A DNA stretch of 64,000 bases from Halovivax ruber XH-70 (GTDB lineage: Archaea > Halobacteriota > Halobacteria > Halobacteriales > Natrialbaceae), in contig NC_019964.1 in assembly GCF_000328525.1 (NCBI RefSeq), forward strand, positions 62,001 through 126,000, written 5' to 3'. The first letter of the stretch is position 1. The number at the start of each line of letters is the position of its first letter. A program made the position numbers and the translations under genes. A model generated the notes under the pieces. The model saw only the letters and a list, made by a program, of their open reading frames with translations, had not been told where the DNA came from and made no database searches. Below, piece after piece: positions 9,959 through 19,513 of the stretch.

Positions 9959-11071
9959 TCAGGGGGAGACCGGCCGGGCGCCGAGTGTCAGGTCGACGGT
10001 CGTGCGCTCGCCGTCGCGGATGAGTTCGACCGCGACGGTCTGGCCGGGGCTCGTCTGGAGGGAGAGGACGCGCGAGAGGGCGTGGTTGTCCGGAACCGGT
10101 TCGCCGGCGAGGCCGACGACGACATCGCCGCCGACGGGGATAGGGACGCCGTCGCGGGCGACCTGTCCGTCGGCGCCCTGCAGGACCCCGTCGGCCGGCC
10201 CGTCGCGGGGCGTCTCGACGATCATGACGCCGGTGGCTTCTTCGAGGTCGTTGGCGGCCGCGACGGCGGGCGTCACCTCGCGTAGCCTGACGCCCATCCG
10301 CGGGTGCTCGTATCGGCCGGTCTCGATCAGGCTGGGGAGGACGCGAGTCGCCAGCGCGGCCGAGATGGCGAAGCCGACGCCCTCGACGATGCCGGCGTTG
10401 ATCATACCGACGACGCGACCGTCCATGTCGAGCAGCGGGCCGCCGCTGTTGCCCGGATTCACGCCCGCGTCGGTCTGGACGGCGTTCGGGATGTCGTAGT
10501 CGTTCGGGCCCGGGAGCGAGCGGTTCACACCGCTGACGATCCCGCGGCTCATCGTGCCTTCGAGACCGTACGGGTTGCCCACCGCGACGACCTCCTGGCC
10601 GACGGTCGGGAGGACGTCGGTGAACGAGAGCGAGGTGGCGGCCTCGGGCCGGTGGACGACGTCCAGGGCGGCCAGGTCGCTGTAGACGTCGGTGCCGACG
10701 ACCTCGGCTTCCGTCCAGTCGCCGTTCGTGTACTGCAACTGGATCGTGCTCGCTCCTTCGACGACGTGGTTGTTCGTCACGAGGTGGCCGTCGTAGACGA
10801 ACGCCGATCCCTGGCCGCCGATCTGTTCGCCGTTCTCGTCTTCGCCGCCGCTGACCGTCACCATCGCGACCGAGTCGATGACGTCCGCGTAGATCCCGGT
10901 GTAGACCGTTCCGTCGGCGCGCTCGTCGAAGTCGACGGCGCTGGGGAGCGAGGAGTCGCCCCGACCCGCCTGCGCGCGGGACCCGGGTTCTGCGCACCCG
11001 GCGATGGCGGCCAGTATCCCGCCGCCACCGGCCGCCAGAAACGCTCTGCGAGAGGGAGCCGGATCGTCCAT
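9959..11071 (-). CDS. HtrA/DegP-type serine protease, Tat lipoprotein
   Basis: 370 residues. The N-terminus SRRAFLAAGGGGILAAIAGC combines a Tat twin arginine with a lipobox cysteine at about residue 26, so it should be exported folded and lipid-anchored outside the membrane. The trypsin-like domain shows the triad: His in TNNHVVEG (~98), Asp in SDLAALDV (~128), Ser in GVNPGNSGGPLLD (~211). A C-terminal PDZ domain follows (MGVRLREVTPA to VDLTLGARP). One PDZ is normal for the haloarchaeal form. Expected role: extracytoplasmic protein quality control. It is divergent from pus10, with about 125 bases between. Confidence 0.93.
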   Translation of the reverse strand: MDDPAPSRRAFLAAGGGGILAAIAGCAEPGSRAQAGRGDSSLPSAVDFDERADGTVYTGIYADVIDSVAMVTVSGGEDENGEQIGGQGSAFVYDGHLVTNNHVVEGASTIQLQYTNGDWTEAEVVGTDVYSDLAALDVVHRPEAATSLSFTDVLPTVGQEVVAVGNPYGLEGTMSRGIVSGVNRSLPGPNDYDIPNAVQTDAGVNPGNSGGPLLDMDGRVVGMINAGIVEGVGFAISAALATRVLPSLIETGRYEHPRMGVRLREVTPAVAAANDLEEATGVMIVETPRDGPADGVLQGADGQVARDGVPIPVGGDVVVGLAGEPVPDNHALSRVLSLQTSPGQTVAVELIRDGERTTVDLTLGARPVSP

Positions 11072-11198
11072 ATGCCGGCCACGACCCGGACCACCTTCAA
11101 GTCCGTGATCCGGTACTTCGCGTGAGAGCCGAGGCAGGTGCGCGGTGCGAGCGCGCGAATGGAAAGCGTGTTAGGCCCGCCCGCCCCACCTAGGCCCA

Positions 11199-12680
11199 AT
11201 GACTCTCACGGATGCGGCGGCCGACCTGCTTGCAGGCGGCCCCGTCTGTGACGCCTGCCTCGGGCGGCCGTTCGCCGACCGAAGCTTCGGCCTGCGAAAC
11301 GACGAGCGCGGCCGGGCGCTACGGACCACGCTGGCCCTCGAGGCGGACGAGCCGTACGAGCCGGTCGACCCCGTCGAGTGCTGGGTCTGCGAGGGCTACT
11401 GCGGGACGTTCGATGCGCTCGCCGAGGCCGTCGTCGAGACCCTCGATGGCGTCGACTTCGCTACCTACCAGGTCGGGACGGTCGTCCCGCCGCTGGTCGA
11501 GGAGAACGACCGCCTGCTCCGCGAGGACGCCGGCATGGAACCTGACGCCGGCGAACCCCTCAAACGAGAGGTCAATCGCGAGGTCGGCCGCCGCGTCGGC
11601 GCGCGAACCGGCGCCGAGGTCGACTTCGACCGGCCGGACGTCCTCTGCATCGTCGACCTCTCGGCGTTCGGCCCGTACGCGATCCTCGAAGACGGCGAAG
11701 CCGTCACGGCCCACGCCGTCGACCGTCAGATCAACCCCGCGTTCGTCTACGGCCGCTACCGCAAGATCGAGCGCGACATTCCACAGACGGAGTGGCCCTG
11801 CCGGGAGTGTGGCGGCAGCGGCACCCAGCTCACCGACGACGGCGAGGAGCCCTGTGACTACTGCGGCGGCTCGGGCTACCTCTACGACACGAGTATCGAG
11901 GAGACGGTTCGCCCGCACGTCGTCGCGGCGATGGACGGCCGTGAGGGCACCTTCCACGGGGCAGGCCGGGAGGACGTCGACGCCCGGATGCTCGGCACCG
12001 GCCGCCCGTTCGTTCTCGAGGTCAAACACCCCCACCACCGGACGCCCGACGTCGAGGCGCTCGAAGCCGAGATCAACGAGGCCGCGGCGGGCGCCGTCGA
12101 AGTCGAGGGCCTCCGCCTCGCGACCCACGACATGGTCGAACGCGTCAAGGAACACGACGCCAGCAAGCGCTACCGCGCCGCCGTCCAGTTCGACGAGCCG
12201 GTGAGCGCGACTTCCCTCGACGAGGCGTTCGCCGAACTCGAGGGAACCACCGTCGAGCAGTACACGCCCCAGCGGGTCGACCACCGCCGGGCCGAGCTGA
12301 CCCGTGAGCGGACCGTCTACGCCATCGACGGCGAGCCGGGGATCACCGAGACGATGGCCGACAGCGTCGAGACGGAACTCCTGGAGCCAGAAGACGTGGA
12401 CACCACCGCCACCATCGAGGTCCACGGCGCCGGCGGTCTCTACATCAAGGAACTCATCAGCGGGGACGACGGCCGCACCGAGCCGAGCGTGGCTGGTCTG
12501 CTCGACACCGGCGCCGAGGTGGCAGCTCTCGACGTGCTCGCTGTCGAGGGCGAGGACGAACCGTTCGAACGCGCCGACTACTTCAAAGACGAGGCCGCCG
12601 ACGGCGGAGGCGAATCCGGTGACGCGGAGGAGACTGGCGACGGAGACGAATCCGGCGACGACACCGGTGATGGCGAGTGA
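11199..12680 (+). CDS. pus10: tRNA pseudouridine synthase Pus10
   Basis: 493 residues. Archaeal Pus10 makes pseudouridine 54 and 55 in the tRNA T-arm. The N-terminal THUMP-like part carries CDACLGRPF and CWVCEGYC, a probable zinc site. The catalytic domain has DVDARMLGTGRPFVLE with the active-site Asp near residue 260. Between ~200 and 230 there is a second cysteine-rich insert (PCRECGGSG and PCDYCGGSG), a DnaJ-like CxxCxGxG zinc finger. The last ~35 residues are Gly/Asp/Glu repeats, probably disordered. Start ATG follows the family. Its stop overlaps the GTG of the next small gene. Confidence 0.93.
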   Translation: MTLTDAAADLLAGGPVCDACLGRPFADRSFGLRNDERGRALRTTLALEADEPYEPVDPVECWVCEGYCGTFDALAEAVVETLDGVDFATYQVGTVVPPLVEENDRLLREDAGMEPDAGEPLKREVNREVGRRVGARTGAEVDFDRPDVLCIVDLSAFGPYAILEDGEAVTAHAVDRQINPAFVYGRYRKIERDIPQTEWPCRECGGSGTQLTDDGEEPCDYCGGSGYLYDTSIEETVRPHVVAAMDGREGTFHGAGREDVDARMLGTGRPFVLEVKHPHHRTPDVEALEAEINEAAAGAVEVEGLRLATHDMVERVKEHDASKRYRAAVQFDEPVSATSLDEAFAELEGTTVEQYTPQRVDHRRAELTRERTVYAIDGEPGITETMADSVETELLEPEDVDTTATIEVHGAGGLYIKELISGDDGRTEPSVAGLLDTGAEVAALDVLAVEGEDEPFERADYFKDEAADGGGESGDAEETGDGDESGDDTGDGE

Positions 12681-12838
12681 CCCCCTCCGACCGACAACTC
12701 CACGCCCTCTACCTCCTCGGCATCGCGCTCAACGCGATCGGACTGGCTTACGCCATCGATTCGGGCGAGTACCTCTTCGCTGGCACCTTCGTGCTGATCC
12801 TCGTGTACATCGTCTTCCGGTTCCGGCTGACGCGGTGA
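12677..12838 (+). CDS. Small two-helix membrane protein translationally coupled to pus10
   Basis: 53 residues starting at a GTG that overlaps the pus10 stop (GTGA). The sequence has two hydrophobic segments (LYLLGIALNAIGLAYAI and LFAGTFVLILVYIVFRF) and a basic C-terminus. GGTGATGG precedes the GTG and may act as a ribosome-binding site. No family recognised. Small membrane genes in this position downstream of pus10 are plausible in haloarchaea, but the function is unknown. Confidence 0.65.
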   Translation: MTPSDRQLHALYLLGIALNAIGLAYAIDSGEYLFAGTFVLILVYIVFRFRLTR

Positions 12839-12910
12839 CGTAGACTTGCTTACCGGGAGTTGACCTGGATAGTTCGGCTGTCGTTTCCAAAGCCGACCGA
12901 GGGTTTAACT

Positions 12911-12928
12911 GTGATACAGGCGTATCAC
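12911..12928 (+). promoter_or_regulatory. Palindromic operator candidate ahead of the toxin-antitoxin pair
   Basis: GTGATAC-AGGC-GTATCAC is a perfect 7-bp inverted repeat, ending five bases before the antitoxin ATG at 12934. A TATA-like TTTAAC lies at about 12904-12909. Ribbon-helix-helix antitoxins usually bind such palindromes to repress their own operon, so this is the likely operator. Binding itself is inferred. Confidence 0.6.
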
Positions 12929-12933
12929 AACAC

Positions 12934-13209
12934 ATGAGTACAGACACGAACGCTGGCGATGGCCGGATGGAGAAAATCAACGTCCGCGTCCCGGAATCGC
13001 TCTCCGCTCGAATCGACGAAGAGTGGGAACGTCGTGGCTATACGAGCAAGTCGGAGGCGATTCGTGACGCACTCCGGGACTGGGTAACGCCACCGCAGGA
13101 ACTCTCCGACGAGACACTCGATGCCCTCAGCGATAGCCGTCGGGAGGATCGTCAGGGTGAGACGGTCTCTGTAGACGAAGCACGCGAACGACTTGGACTG
13201 GATGACTGA
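12934..13209 (+). CDS. Ribbon-helix-helix antitoxin
   Basis: 91 residues. KINVRVPESLSARIDEEWERRGYTSKSEAIRDALRDWV is a classic ribbon-helix-helix DNA-binding fold (residues ~13-50), of the CopG/MetJ/ParD type. The C-terminal 35 residues are acidic and would wrap the toxin. The toxin gene starts inside its last codons (overlap of eight bases), which fits a type II module. It probably represses its own promoter through the palindrome at 12911. Confidence 0.85.
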   Translation: MSTDTNAGDGRMEKINVRVPESLSARIDEEWERRGYTSKSEAIRDALRDWVTPPQELSDETLDALSDSRREDRQGETVSVDEARERLGLDD

Positions 13210-13465
13210 CGTCGAGTACACCGAGACGGCCCTATCTCAGTTGGATGCTCTGGAACCCCAGGTAGCCGATCGCGTATTCAACAAGGTCGACGAAGCGACA
13301 GAGTGGACCGATCACCGGCTGGAACCGCTTGCCGGATATCCGTACTACAAACTTCGTATCGGGGACTACCGAGCTATCATCACCTGGGATCGGTCGGCGG
13401 ATCGACTGCTCGTTGAGGCCGTCGGCCACCGACGAAACGTGTACGATCGCCATCTTCCTCCGTAA
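13202..13465 (+). CDS. RelE/ParE-family toxin
   Basis: 87 residues with the RelE/ParE fold: VEYTETALSQLDALEPQVADRVFNKVDEA, LEPLAGYPYYKLRIGDYRAIITWD, VEAVGHRRNVYDR. The KLRIGDYRAI strand and the C-terminal GHRRNVY, with conserved basic and Tyr residues, are typical of mRNA-cleaving RelE toxins. Type II toxins of this kind cut mRNA on the ribosome; ParE relatives poison gyrase instead, and the sequence alone does not settle which. ATG 13202 is preferred over a TTG at 13193. Confidence 0.85.
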   Translation: MTDVEYTETALSQLDALEPQVADRVFNKVDEATEWTDHRLEPLAGYPYYKLRIGDYRAIITWDRSADRLLVEAVGHRRNVYDRHLPP

Positions 13466-13512
13466 CGACTTTCGTTCGTACGACTTGGTGACATTTGGGC
13501 GGGTGCCGAAAA

Positions 13513-13968
13513 CTATCCGTTTACAGCGTCGTATTGGCGGTACAGTGTGACCGCCTCGAACGCCCGCCGCCCGAGAACCAGTAGTGCGAGCGGGATTCCG
13601 GCCGAGAGAGTGAGCAAGCCGCCGAAGAAGACGCAGCCGCCGATATCGGCGTACAACGCGTGGAGGCTCACGACCGACAGAAAGAGTGTCACTGCAGCGA
13701 GGAGCCCGATCCCCGCCGTCCAGAGGGCGTGAACACTCTTGATGGCGGTGATACCGCCCGAAACGATCGAAGCGCTCGTCCGGATCGCGCTGACGAGCAC
13801 GACGATGGCCAGCGCGCCGGGCACCAGCAGTTCCGGATTGGCAGGAAAACCGGCCACCTCCGGCCACGACGGGTACTCGACCGGGACTCCCGTACTCATC
13901 ACCCAGACGACGAGGAGCACGCCGACAGCGAGGGCGGTCTCGACCGTTCGGACAACCCCGCCCTTCAT
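13513..13968 (-). CDS. Integral membrane protein of unknown function
   Basis: 151 residues from the ATG at 13968 with four hydrophobic helices, among them VETALAVGVLLVVWVMSTGV, LLVPGALAIVVLVSAI and AGIGLLAAVTLFLSVVSL. No conserved motif or family recognised. It lies alone, convergent with the toxin gene and divergent from the RNase HII gene. A start 21 codons further upstream is possible, but those residues are hydrophilic and unlike a membrane-protein N-terminus. Confidence 0.6.
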   Translation of the reverse strand: MKGGVVRTVETALAVGVLLVVWVMSTGVPVEYPSWPEVAGFPANPELLVPGALAIVVLVSAIRTSASIVSGGITAIKSVHALWTAGIGLLAAVTLFLSVVSLHALYADIGGCVFFGGLLTLSAGIPLALLVLGRRAFEAVTLYRQYDAVNG

Positions 13969-14054
13969 TTTATTCGACCTGTCGTTCAGCGTACTGGTCA
14001 ATAAGCGTTCGGTCGGGCCGGTCGGAGTCACAACGATTTTGCGCCCCTCCGACG

Positions 14055-14765
14055 ATGACCCACCAGATGGTCTTCGGCGTCGACGAGGCGGGGAAGGGGC
14101 CGGCTATCGGGCCGATGATCGCCGTGGCCGTCCGGGTGGCCGACCGCAGCCACCTCCCCGACGGGATGGCCGACTCGAAGGACCTCGCCCCGGACCGGCG
14201 CGAGGACTTGGCGGCGCGACTCCGGGCGGCCGACGACGTCGCCGTCGGCGTCTGTGCGATCACGTCGGACCGGATCGACGACCCGGAGACGGACATGAAC
14301 GGACTCGCCGTCGCCGCCCACGCGGGAGCGATCGAGGCGGCGCTGGCCGACGCGGGCCTGGATGGCGCGGGAACCGACGACGATCCTCCCGCGGGCATCT
14401 GTGACGCCTGCGACACGGATGCGGACCGCTTCGCCCGGCGGGTGACCGACGCCTGTTCGCCCCCGATCGACGTCGCGGCCAAACACGGCGCCGACGCCGA
14501 CGACCCGCTCGTCGGCGCGGCGAGCATCGTCGCGAAGGTCGAACGGGACGCCCGGATGGCCGACATCGCCGCCACCTACGCCGACGCCGGCTACGGGGAT
14601 CCGGGTAGCGGCTACCCGAGTGATCCGAAGACACGGGCGTTCCTCGAAGCCCACGTGGACGAGACGGGCCGGCTCCCCGACTGTGCCCGCCGGTCGTGGG
14701 CGACCTGCCGTGACGTGCTCGCCGACGCCCAGCAGTCGGGCCTCGCCGACTTCGCTGGCGAGTGA
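14055..14765 (+). CDS. rnhB: Ribonuclease HII
   Basis: 236 residues. RNase HII cuts RNA in RNA-DNA hybrids and starts removal of single ribonucleotides from DNA. The active-site motif is FGVDEAGKGPAIGPM (first Asp and Glu), followed by MADSKDLAPDRRE and the late acidic motif near GAASIVAKVERDARM. GYPSDPKTRAFL is the conserved substrate-contact segment. Residues ~95-135 contain an acidic Ala/Asp/Gly insertion with two cysteines that is longer than in non-halophilic homologs. A second ATG four codons downstream is an equally good start. Confidence 0.93.
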   Translation: MTHQMVFGVDEAGKGPAIGPMIAVAVRVADRSHLPDGMADSKDLAPDRREDLAARLRAADDVAVGVCAITSDRIDDPETDMNGLAVAAHAGAIEAALADAGLDGAGTDDDPPAGICDACDTDADRFARRVTDACSPPIDVAAKHGADADDPLVGAASIVAKVERDARMADIAATYADAGYGDPGSGYPSDPKTRAFLEAHVDETGRLPDCARRSWATCRDVLADAQQSGLADFAGE

Positions 14766-14818
14766 TGCCAGCAGGGAGACGGGGAGGGTTTTTCTCAGTT
14801 CCGTCCGCAGGCACCCGT

Positions 14819-15061
14819 ATGCAACACACGGCGGAGGAGTACGGCGACTACTGGGAGGGCGCCGTCCGGATCGCGATCGGTGTGCTACTCGCGTGGATCG
14901 GTCGGACGGCCGGTGCGCCGTTTCTCGCGCTGGACGGCCTCGGCCCGACGGCGGTCGGCTTCGTGGTTTTCGCCGGCACCGCGCTGGTGGGAACGTACGT
15001 CGCCGTCCTCGGACTCGCCCGGGTGATCAGAACGGCCGTCGCTGCGGAACGTCGGCGCTGA
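14819..15061 (+). CDS. Small two-helix membrane protein
   Basis: 80 residues: an acidic N-terminus (MQHTAEEYGDYWEGAV), then two hydrophobic helices (IAIGVLLAWIGRT and VGFVVFAGTALVGTYVAVLGLA) and a basic C-terminus. No family recognised. It starts 53 bases after rnhB, probably under its own control, since TTTTTCT at 14789-14795 could end the rnhB transcript. Confidence 0.6.
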   Translation: MQHTAEEYGDYWEGAVRIAIGVLLAWIGRTAGAPFLALDGLGPTAVGFVVFAGTALVGTYVAVLGLARVIRTAVAAERRR

Positions 15062-15193
15062 TCCGCCCCATCGGCGCGAGGCGGCTTCTCGTTCTCACTT
15101 ATTTCCGTTCGCTGGGCCCGCTGGCCGCGATCCTGTCGCCCTCGGCCGTGTCACTTCGTCACGTTTTACCCATTGCGATTCGAAACTGCTTCC

Positions 15194-16987
15194 ATGAGTG
15201 ACGTTCCCTCACGTGAAGAGGTGCCGGCCGAACACACCTGGGATCTCTCCCGCATCTTCGACTCGCCCGACGACTGGCGCGACGCCTACGACGACGTCGC
15301 CGACCGCCTCGACGAACTGACCGCCTACGAGGGCGAGACGGCGACCGATGCCGCGACCCTTCTCGAGACGCTCGAGACCCGAGATGACCTCATGCGCGAG
15401 GTCGAGCGCGTCGCGACCTACGCGCAGATGCGCCGCGACGAGGACACGAGCGACCAGGAACGACAGGCGATGGCCGCGCGGGCCGAGTCGCTCGTCGCCG
15501 ACGCCCAGTCGGCCGCCTCGTTCGTCGAACCGGAGGTACAGGAACTCACGACCGACGAGTTCGAATCCTACGTCGACGAGGAACCCGACCTGGAGCGATA
15601 TCGGCAGTACGTCGACGACGTCCTCCGGATGAAGCCTCACACGCGGTCGCCGGAGGTCGAAGAACTACTCGCCGACTTTGGCGAGGTCACCGGGACCGCG
15701 GGCAACGTCTACTCGATGCTCGCGAACGCGGACATGACGTTCCCCACGGTCGAAGACCCGGACGGCGAGGACGTCGAGATCACGCAGAGCAACTTCGTCA
15801 ACCTGCTCAAACGCCCCGACCGCGACTTCCGCGAACGCGTCTACGAGGCGTACTTCGAGGAGTGGGGCGACGTACGAAACACCGTCTCGACGGCCTACGC
15901 CAAGAGCGTCACCGCCGACGTCCGGATGGCCGAAGCCCGCAACTACGAGACGGCCCGCGAGGCCTCGCTCGACGACGCCAACGTCCCCGTCGAGGTCTAC
16001 GATACGCTCGTCGACACCGTCAACGACAATCTCGACGCGCTGCACCGCCACGCCGAACTGAAACAGGCGGCACTCGACGTCGACGAGCTCCGCCCGTGGG
16101 ACCTCTACATGCCGCTCACCGGCGGTGAAGGTCCGGAGATTCCCTACGACGAGGCCTGCGAGCACGTGATCGAGGCCGTCGCGCCGCTCGGCGAGGACTA
16201 CCAGGCCCGACTCGCCGAGGGCCTCGAGTCGCGCTGGGTCGACGTCTACGAGAACGAGGGTAAACGCGCCGGCGCCTACTCCGGCGGCACGTACGACACC
16301 GAACCGTTCGTCCTGATGAACTACCAGGACGACGTCGCCTCGATGTACACGCTGGCGCACGAACTCGGCCACTCGCTGCACTCCGACAACACGCGGACGA
16401 ACCAGCCGTACGTCTATTCGAACTACGAACTCTTCGTCGCCGAGGTCGCGAGCACGGTCAACGAGGCGCTCCTGACCGAGCACCTCCTGGAGACCGTCGA
16501 GGACCCCGAGTTCCGCGTTCACATCCTGAACGAGTTCTTAGAGCGTGTGCGCTCGACGCTCTTCCGCCAGACGCTGTTCGCCGAGTTCGAACACCGCGCC
16601 CACGAACTCGAGGAGGCCGGCGAACCGCTGACCGCCGACCGCTTCGACGAACTCTTCGGCGACCTCAAGGCCCGCTACTACGAGCCGGCCGTCCTCGACG
16701 ACCACATCGCCCGCGAGTGGATGCGCATCCCGCACTTCTACCGCGCGTTCTACGTCTACCAGTACTCGACCGGCATCTCCGCCGCACTCGCGCTCGTCGA
16801 CGACATCGTCGCGGACGGCGACGAGGCGGCCGCCGACTATCTCGAATTCCTCCGCCTCGGCTCCCGGGAGTACCCGCTCGACCTGCTCGAGATCGCCGGC
16901 GTCGACATGCGCTCGCCCGAACCCGTCGAACGGGCGATCGACCGCTACGCCGACCGGCTCGACGAACTGGCCGACATCGTCGACTGA
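15194..16987 (+). CDS. pepF: Oligoendopeptidase F (M3 family)
   Basis: 597 residues. PepF is a cytoplasmic zinc metallopeptidase that degrades short peptides. The catalytic site is LAHELGHSLHS (HExxH, near residue 390), with the third zinc ligand in the following VAEVASTVNEALL segment. The N-terminal WDLSRIFDSPDDWRDAY and the C-terminal HFYRAFYVYQYSTGISAALAL are hallmarks of the family, and the length is normal. The start ATG at 15194 (MSDVPSREE) is chosen over an in-frame ATG-like start at 15173. A CT microsatellite begins a few bases after the stop. Confidence 0.95.
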   Translation: MSDVPSREEVPAEHTWDLSRIFDSPDDWRDAYDDVADRLDELTAYEGETATDAATLLETLETRDDLMREVERVATYAQMRRDEDTSDQERQAMAARAESLVADAQSAASFVEPEVQELTTDEFESYVDEEPDLERYRQYVDDVLRMKPHTRSPEVEELLADFGEVTGTAGNVYSMLANADMTFPTVEDPDGEDVEITQSNFVNLLKRPDRDFRERVYEAYFEEWGDVRNTVSTAYAKSVTADVRMAEARNYETAREASLDDANVPVEVYDTLVDTVNDNLDALHRHAELKQAALDVDELRPWDLYMPLTGGEGPEIPYDEACEHVIEAVAPLGEDYQARLAEGLESRWVDVYENEGKRAGAYSGGTYDTEPFVLMNYQDDVASMYTLAHELGHSLHSDNTRTNQPYVYSNYELFVAEVASTVNEALLTEHLLETVEDPEFRVHILNEFLERVRSTLFRQTLFAEFEHRAHELEEAGEPLTADRFDELFGDLKARYYEPAVLDDHIAREWMRIPHFYRAFYVYQYSTGISAALALVDDIVADGDEAAADYLEFLRLGSREYPLDLLEIAGVDMRSPEPVERAIDRYADRLDELADIVD

Positions 16988-17002
16988 CCGGCCAGCCGTT
17001 CT

Positions 17003-17092
17003 CTCACTCTCTCTCTCTCTCACTCTCTCTCACTCTCTCTCTCTCACTCTCTCACTCTCTCACTCTCTCTCTCTCACTCTCTCACTCTCTCG
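17003..17092 (+). repeat. CT-rich microsatellite between pepF and pan
   Basis: About 90 bases of alternating CTCTCTCT runs broken by CACT units (an irregular CTCTCACT pattern) begin 16 bases after the pepF stop. On the plus strand this is a pure pyrimidine run except for the A of each unit. Such tracts are rare in compact archaeal genomes and likely vary in length. It ends about 130 bases before the PAN start, so it lies in the pepF 3' region rather than the core promoter. Confidence 0.9.
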
Positions 17093-17184
17093 CACCCGAA
17101 CCCTCTCTCGCTAGCACTCACGGCCTCGTTGTCTCCTCGTCGTTCACAGCCATCACGATGCAGCCGTACCCGCGACCCAAAGGC

Positions 17185-17193
17185 ACATTTACA
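17185..17193 (+). promoter_or_regulatory. TATA box of the PAN gene
   Basis: ACATTTACA sits 28-36 bases before the PAN ATG, the position expected of a TATA box for a leaderless or very short-leader haloarchaeal transcript. Confidence 0.5.
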
Positions 17194-17220
17194 TCCGCCG
17201 ATTATCCCTCGCTCATCAGA

Positions 17221-18450
<1,230 letters not shown>

Positions 18451-18484
18451 CAACGACCTTTTGCGCTGCAAACTTTTGCGCTGC

Positions 18485-18677
18485 GTGCGGTCGCGTAGCG
18501 ACCGCACTCGGCAAAACTTTGATGAAAAGCACTCCTCCTTTCCCGCCAGCCGCGCTACGCGCGGCTTCTGGGTCAGTCGTCGGCCCGCTCACTTCGGCTA
18601 CGCCTCGTTCGCGGTGAGTGCACTAGTGTATACCAGCCCTTCCCCGTTGGCAGGCGGTTCTGCCCGAACCGCCTGCC
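18485..18677 (+). repeat. Structured repeat element, copy A, downstream of pan
   Basis: Three hairpins separated by sequence boxes shared with copy B (20072-20305). Hairpin 1: 10-bp stem 18485-18494 with 18498-18507. Box 1 at 18509-18541 contains GATGAAAAGCACTCCTCC. Hairpin 2: 18548-18554 with 18560-18566. Box 2 contains CAGTCGTCGGCCCGCTC (18573-18589). Box 3 at about 18619-18646 contains CTAGTGTA and TTCCCCG. Hairpin 3: perfect 12-bp stem 18649-18660 with 18666-18677. Hairpins 1 and 3 differ in sequence from copy B but keep pairing, which argues for selected RNA or DNA structure. It lies about 35 bases after the pan stop, on the same strand. Confidence 0.8.
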
Positions 18678-18803
18678 AGGCCGCAAAATTGGTTCGGTTG
18701 AGTACCTGCAGTCTCCTATTTGGCAAGCGACTGGTTTCCTGGATCGGGCCTCAGCACCCAATCTGCCAGAATCGTTTTAGTACCCGGGTCTGTGGTCGGC
18801 GGT

Positions 18804-19010
18804 ATGAGAGAAGTGTTAGCGGGTTTCGACAGCCGGCGTGGCCTCGTCGGGTTCGTAGTCGTGGTGAGTCTCGTCGCGGGGTTCATGGTCGTCTCGAACG
18901 AGGTACAGGCCGGCGATCGGGAGGCGTTGTTGTACTTTCTGCTGTTCGTGATCGTCCTCGTCGCCGTCGTGCTCGGGGGTGCCTACGCCTGGCGCTTCAT
19001 CGAGGAGTAG
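18804..19010 (+). CDS. Small two-helix membrane protein
   Basis: 68 residues with two hydrophobic helices (LVGFVVVVSLVAGFMVVSNEV and LYFLLFVIVLVAVVLGGAYAW) and an acidic C-terminus (RFIEE). No family recognised. It sits alone between the structured repeat and convergent minus-strand genes. The ATG at 18804 is preferred; the open frame extends upstream to 18720, but that part is not protein-like. Confidence 0.6.
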   Translation: MREVLAGFDSRRGLVGFVVVVSLVAGFMVVSNEVQAGDREALLYFLLFVIVLVAVVLGGAYAWRFIEE

Positions 19011-19040
19011 GGGAGACGAGAAATTACGGCGGCGAACGCG

Positions 19041-19439
19041 TTAGCGGGCGGTCGGCGTGAACTCGGTGCCCATGGCCTGTTTGACCTGCAGGGCGGCGCT
19101 CGCGGCGAGGCCGCGGGCGACCTCGGCGCACTCGTCGTCGTCGATGACGGTGTCGGCGTCCTCGACGAGCGAGACGTCCGGGGCGAAGCCCGCGCTGACC
19201 GGGTGACCGATCGGGGGCTGGACGGCGACGGTGAGCTGCGGGCCGCCGATCCCCTGCGTGATGTCGCTATCGACGACGAACTCGTCGGGGAGAAGATCCC
19301 GGGTCTGGGCGGCGACGCGGGAGACGTCCCGACGGAGCGCGCGCCGCTGGATCGGCGTCACCTCGTCGAGATCGTCCGCCGAACGGTGCCCCGCCTGTGT
19401 GGTTCCCGGGCGGCCGGCATACGGTGTATTGGCGTTCAT
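19041..19439 (-). CDS. Small conserved haloarchaeal protein (DUF5811-like)
   Basis: 132 residues, soluble and acidic. It begins MNANTPYAGRPGTTQAGH and contains PIQRRALRRDVSRVAAQTRDLLPDEFVV and a C-terminal EVARGLAASAALQVKQAM. This pattern matches a haloarchaea-specific family that I recall as DUF5811; not checked. No function is known. It ends near 19041, convergent with a small membrane gene, and lies 74 bases downstream of the arginine decarboxylase gene on the same strand, so the two may be co-transcribed. Confidence 0.75.
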   Translation of the reverse strand: MNANTPYAGRPGTTQAGHRSADDLDEVTPIQRRALRRDVSRVAAQTRDLLPDEFVVDSDITQGIGGPQLTVAVQPPIGHPVSAGFAPDVSLVEDADTVIDDDECAEVARGLAASAALQVKQAMGTEFTPTAR

Positions 19440-19513
19440 GAGAAGTCGGTACCGACTCAACGAGTCGGCTGGCCAAAAGCGTTTGGCTCCCTCCACTTCC
19501 GAGCGACGCCCAC

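Noticed and set aside
17003-17092. Repeat tract considered as a CRISPR array
   Set aside because: There are no unique spacers; it is a simple CTCTCACT microsatellite.
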